From: CAZJJK01 sp964546285 | Lineage (GTDB): Bacteria; Spirochaetota; Spirochaetia; Treponematales; Breznakiellaceae | Direction: 5' to 3' | Assembly (NCBI GenBank): GCA_964546285.1 | Contig: CAZJJK010000001.1 | Coordinates: forward strand, 62,001-126,000 | Length of the DNA stretch: 64,000 bases | Shown here: in pieces, positions 62,202-64,000 of the stretch | Position numbering within the stretch: position 1 is the stretch's first letter | How the letters are laid out: every line of letters begins with the position of its first letter | Notes under the pieces: generated by a model | Told to the model about the DNA's origin: nothing | Database searches by the model: none | Seen by the model: only the letters and a program-made list of their open reading frames with translations | Made by a program: the position numbers and the translations under genes

Positions 62202-63776
62202 TTAACCCCGAAAACGCGATTGGATATAATAAGCCGCTCCCTGATAAGAACCTCTAAGGAAAGAAGCCCAAAAGCCACGCCCTAGTTTTACTTTTTCATT
62301 GGGTTCCGCGGTCCTGAACCTCTTGCCCATTATCAGCTCTACCGCTCTTAAACCAGAGGAGGGCTCCCTGCCCTGGTAATCACGCGACGAGCTTTCCTGA
62401 AAACGGCGCCACGGGATAAGAGGGATAGCGTCGGATGGCTCCAAAAAAACAGAAGATTCCGGCAGTTCGGCCAATGAACGCGATAAAGAATCATCCACCG
62501 TATAAGCGTCGGGCGGGAAACGGCCGCCGTTTTCGCGGGATAAAAGAGGCGATGCCGCGAGAAAGGTATCCGTTTCTTTATCAGGATAACGCAAAACAAG
62601 CAGCACAGCCCGCGCGGCCGCCTCAGCGGCGGCTATAGCCTGGGCGCGATCTGGCGATGCCGCGATAACATTACCGCATTTAGAAACGTTATTCTCCGGA
62701 AAACCAAGCCTTTGGCCAGGCTCTACGCGGCTAAAGACATCACAGACAAAGGGCAGGGAGCGGACTTCATCAAGACCGATGACTCTTTCCAATTTACCGG
62801 GAATTGAGATAAAAGCGCGCTCGGCGCTCGTCCAATCCCGCGACGCGGTTAGCGGGAAGGGATTCTCGCCCACGGCTATGGACAGGGCGGCGTCACTTAG
62901 CGCTATGCCTGTGGCATAGGGATAGGTCCAACCGGACATATATCCGCCTGACAAACGCGCGGCTATTTCTCCGATCATCGGCCCCTGACTGGTCAATTTC
63001 ACATCGCCCTTAGCGGCTCCTTCACGCAGGCCCAAGGCTCTTACCCCCTCTTCAAATACGGCTATGACAGAGGCGAGCGACTCATTTGAAAGGGCGGCGG
63101 GAAGAGTGTGCCCCATTTCAATAAAATACGGCGGGAAAAAGATATGCCGATCAGCTACTCCATGAATTATGATCTTGCCTTTATAGATAAGCGCGTCAAT
63201 CGAGTATTCTGGCCCATCCATATAGCGTTCCACGATCACCCGACCGGACCGAGAAAAAGTCAAGGCCGCCCTAACAGCCGGGTTAAGCTCATCGGCGTTG
63301 TCCACCTTACGACAGCCTCTGGCGCCCATATTATCAACCGGCTTCACCACCGCCGGGAAGCCAAAGGGCGGCAACCAGGATTCCTCCGGCGGCGACCTTA
63401 GCTCGACAAAGGCCGGCGATGGAACTCCAGCCGCTTGAAAACGCCGCCGCATTCTAATCTTATCCGACGCGTCCAAAGCGTTTTCATACGGGATGCCAGG
63501 CAAACCGATGTGTTCCGCGATATAGGCGACCGAAGACGAAAAATCGGTGCCGGCTGTCATTACGCCGGACAAGCCGCCATTTTTGGCTAAGGCTTGGGCA
63601 AACGCCAATAAAGATTCGCGGTCCTTTAAATCAATTTGTTCAAAGTGATCGGCTAAAACCGCGTTTACGGCCGAAGGATCGCCGTCAACCACCACAGTTC
63701 GCCAGGAGCGTGCCTTAGCGGCTAGAATCACCGGTCCCTGCATGACACCCGCGCCCAAAATTAGAATTGTTTTCAT
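62202..63776 (-). CDS. ATP-grasp ligase of unknown substrate
   Basis: The protein of about 524 residues resembles ATP-grasp enzymes of the carbamoyl-phosphate-synthase/biotin-carboxylase type: ILILGAGVMQGPVIL (N-terminal Rossmann-like), FPAVVKPVDNMGARG (ATP-binding lysine), VERYMDGPEYSIDAL, and GEIAARLSGGYMSG. The specific substrate is not clear. A longer TTG frame starts at 63800; ATG at 63776 has GGGAG ahead and overlaps the stop of the upstream gene as ATGA, so it is used. The C-terminal 200 residues are less conserved. Confidence 0.85.
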   Translation of the reverse strand: MKTILILGAGVMQGPVILAAKARSWRTVVVDGDPSAVNAVLADHFEQIDLKDRESLLAFAQALAKNGGLSGVMTAGTDFSSSVAYIAEHIGLPGIPYENALDASDKIRMRRRFQAAGVPSPAFVELRSPPEESWLPPFGFPAVVKPVDNMGARGCRKVDNADELNPAVRAALTFSRSGRVIVERYMDGPEYSIDALIYKGKIIIHGVADRHIFFPPYFIEMGHTLPAALSNESLASVIAVFEEGVRALGLREGAAKGDVKLTSQGPMIGEIAARLSGGYMSGWTYPYATGIALSDAALSIAVGENPFPLTASRDWTSAERAFISIPGKLERVIGLDEVRSLPFVCDVFSRVEPGQRLGFPENNVSKCGNVIAASPDRAQAIAAAEAAARAVLLVLRYPDKETDTFLAASPLLSRENGGRFPPDAYTVDDSLSRSLAELPESSVFLEPSDAIPLIPWRRFQESSSRDYQGREPSSGLRAVELIMGKRFRTAEPNEKVKLGRGFWASFLRGSYQGAAYYIQSRFRG

Positions 63777-64000
63777 CGATATTGTTCTCCCGACGCGCAA
63801 AGGTCACGCGTTTTAACAGCGTATAGTTCAAAGGTGTCGCCTAATCCAAATAGACGGCTAATGGCCGCAAATGCCTGACCTAGGGCTTTATACCGCTTAA
63901 TTAAGGAACTGGGGCTGAAAGGAAAACGTTCCGGATGATGCCCGGTTACAACGACACGACGAAGGGAAAAACCATAGCGAGCTAAAAGTTTCCTTGCCTT
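63773..64000 (-). CDS. C-terminal fragment of a gene cut by the window edge, possibly a methyltransferase
   Basis: The frame is open from base 64000 to a TGA at 63775-63773 that overlaps the next ATG as ATGA, giving 75 residues. It contains YGFSLRRVVVTGHHPERFP, then LGQAFAAISRLFGLGDTFEL, a basic amphipathic ending with the look of a class I SAM-dependent methyltransferase C-terminus (for example G-D-T-F-E-L-Y). That identity is tentative. It is translated with the ATP-grasp gene. Confidence 0.5.
   Translation of the reverse strand, partial: KARKLLARYGFSLRRVVVTGHHPERFPFSPSSLIKRYKALGQAFAAISRLFGLGDTFELYAVKTRDLCASGEQYR

Noticed and set aside
1..64000. CRISPR arrays, phage genes, toxin-antitoxin or restriction systems
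   Set aside because: No spaced direct repeats, integrases, capsid genes or recognisable defence genes were seen.

Overview
The window looks like chromosome from a spirochaete, most likely a Treponema-type bacterium. The best single marker is a signal-peptide-bearing FlaA (59470-60462), the sheath protein of spirochaetal periplasmic flagella. A diderm envelope is indicated by LolCDE-type transporter genes, an LptD/OstA-like outer-membrane protein, Lnt, a lipobox protein and many secreted TPR proteins. No phage, transposase, CRISPR or resistance cassette was seen. Almost all DNA is coding, mostly on the minus strand, in long runs of genes that overlap by 4-30 bases.

Layout. 1-2614 (minus): a MrfA/YprA-type helicase followed by the edge-truncated start of a probable MrfB/YprB exonuclease. 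2756-4030 (plus): glgC. 4086-18396 (minus): one uninterrupted 12-gene run: prfB (with the classic +1 programmed frameshift), a PEGA-like membrane protein, ftsY, a YD-repeat-like exported protein, lolC-lolD-lolE, an McsA-like zinc protein, a degenerate McsB-like protein, clpC, a fumarylacetoacetate-hydrolase-family gene and avtA, ending in a hairpin terminator. 18495-19946 (plus): an exported protein. 19971-26316 (minus): phoH-pgpH-ybeY-tlyC-TPR. 26558-32775 (minus): uvrA then an lptD-like gene. tRNA-Val follows at 32902. 33066-37853 (minus): mfd, HAD hydrolase, plsC. 37904-39247 (plus): two unknown genes. 39285-44202 (minus): zinc-ribbon genes, then ileS with a lipoprotein gene. 44354-46049 (plus): rex and an rRNA methyltransferase. 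46156-48199 (minus): rho-rpmE. 48432-50314 (minus): response regulator, a 72-residue cyclase-tail-like protein, bactofilin, cinA. 50395-53018 (minus): a small zinc protein, rpsT, hup, lnt. 53375-58032 (plus): an IscR-like regulator, a membrane protein with three similar modules, tRNA-Glu, and a helicase fusing a RadC-like JAMM domain to a DinG-like Fe-S helicase. 58153-64000 (minus): an alarmone synthetase with TPRs, flaA, a GerMN-domain protein, an amidase, an ATP-grasp protein and a truncated gene.

The genes cover translation quality, protein targeting and lipoprotein sorting, proteolysis, DNA repair (MrfAB, UvrA, Mfd, DinG-like), cell wall and redox sensing. Promoters resembling TTGACA-17-TATAAT are easy to find and often agree with the Shine-Dalgarno-based starts. 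A few genes (yprA, uvrA, the gene at 18495) have their -10 box so close to the ATG that leaderless mRNAs are plausible.

The least ordinary items are the McsA/pseudo-McsB pair next to clpC, the JAMM-DinG fusion with its odd start inside a tRNA terminator, the stand-alone cyclase-tail protein beside bactofilin, and the dyads on the flaA promoter. All functional calls rest on reading motifs; no database search was run.
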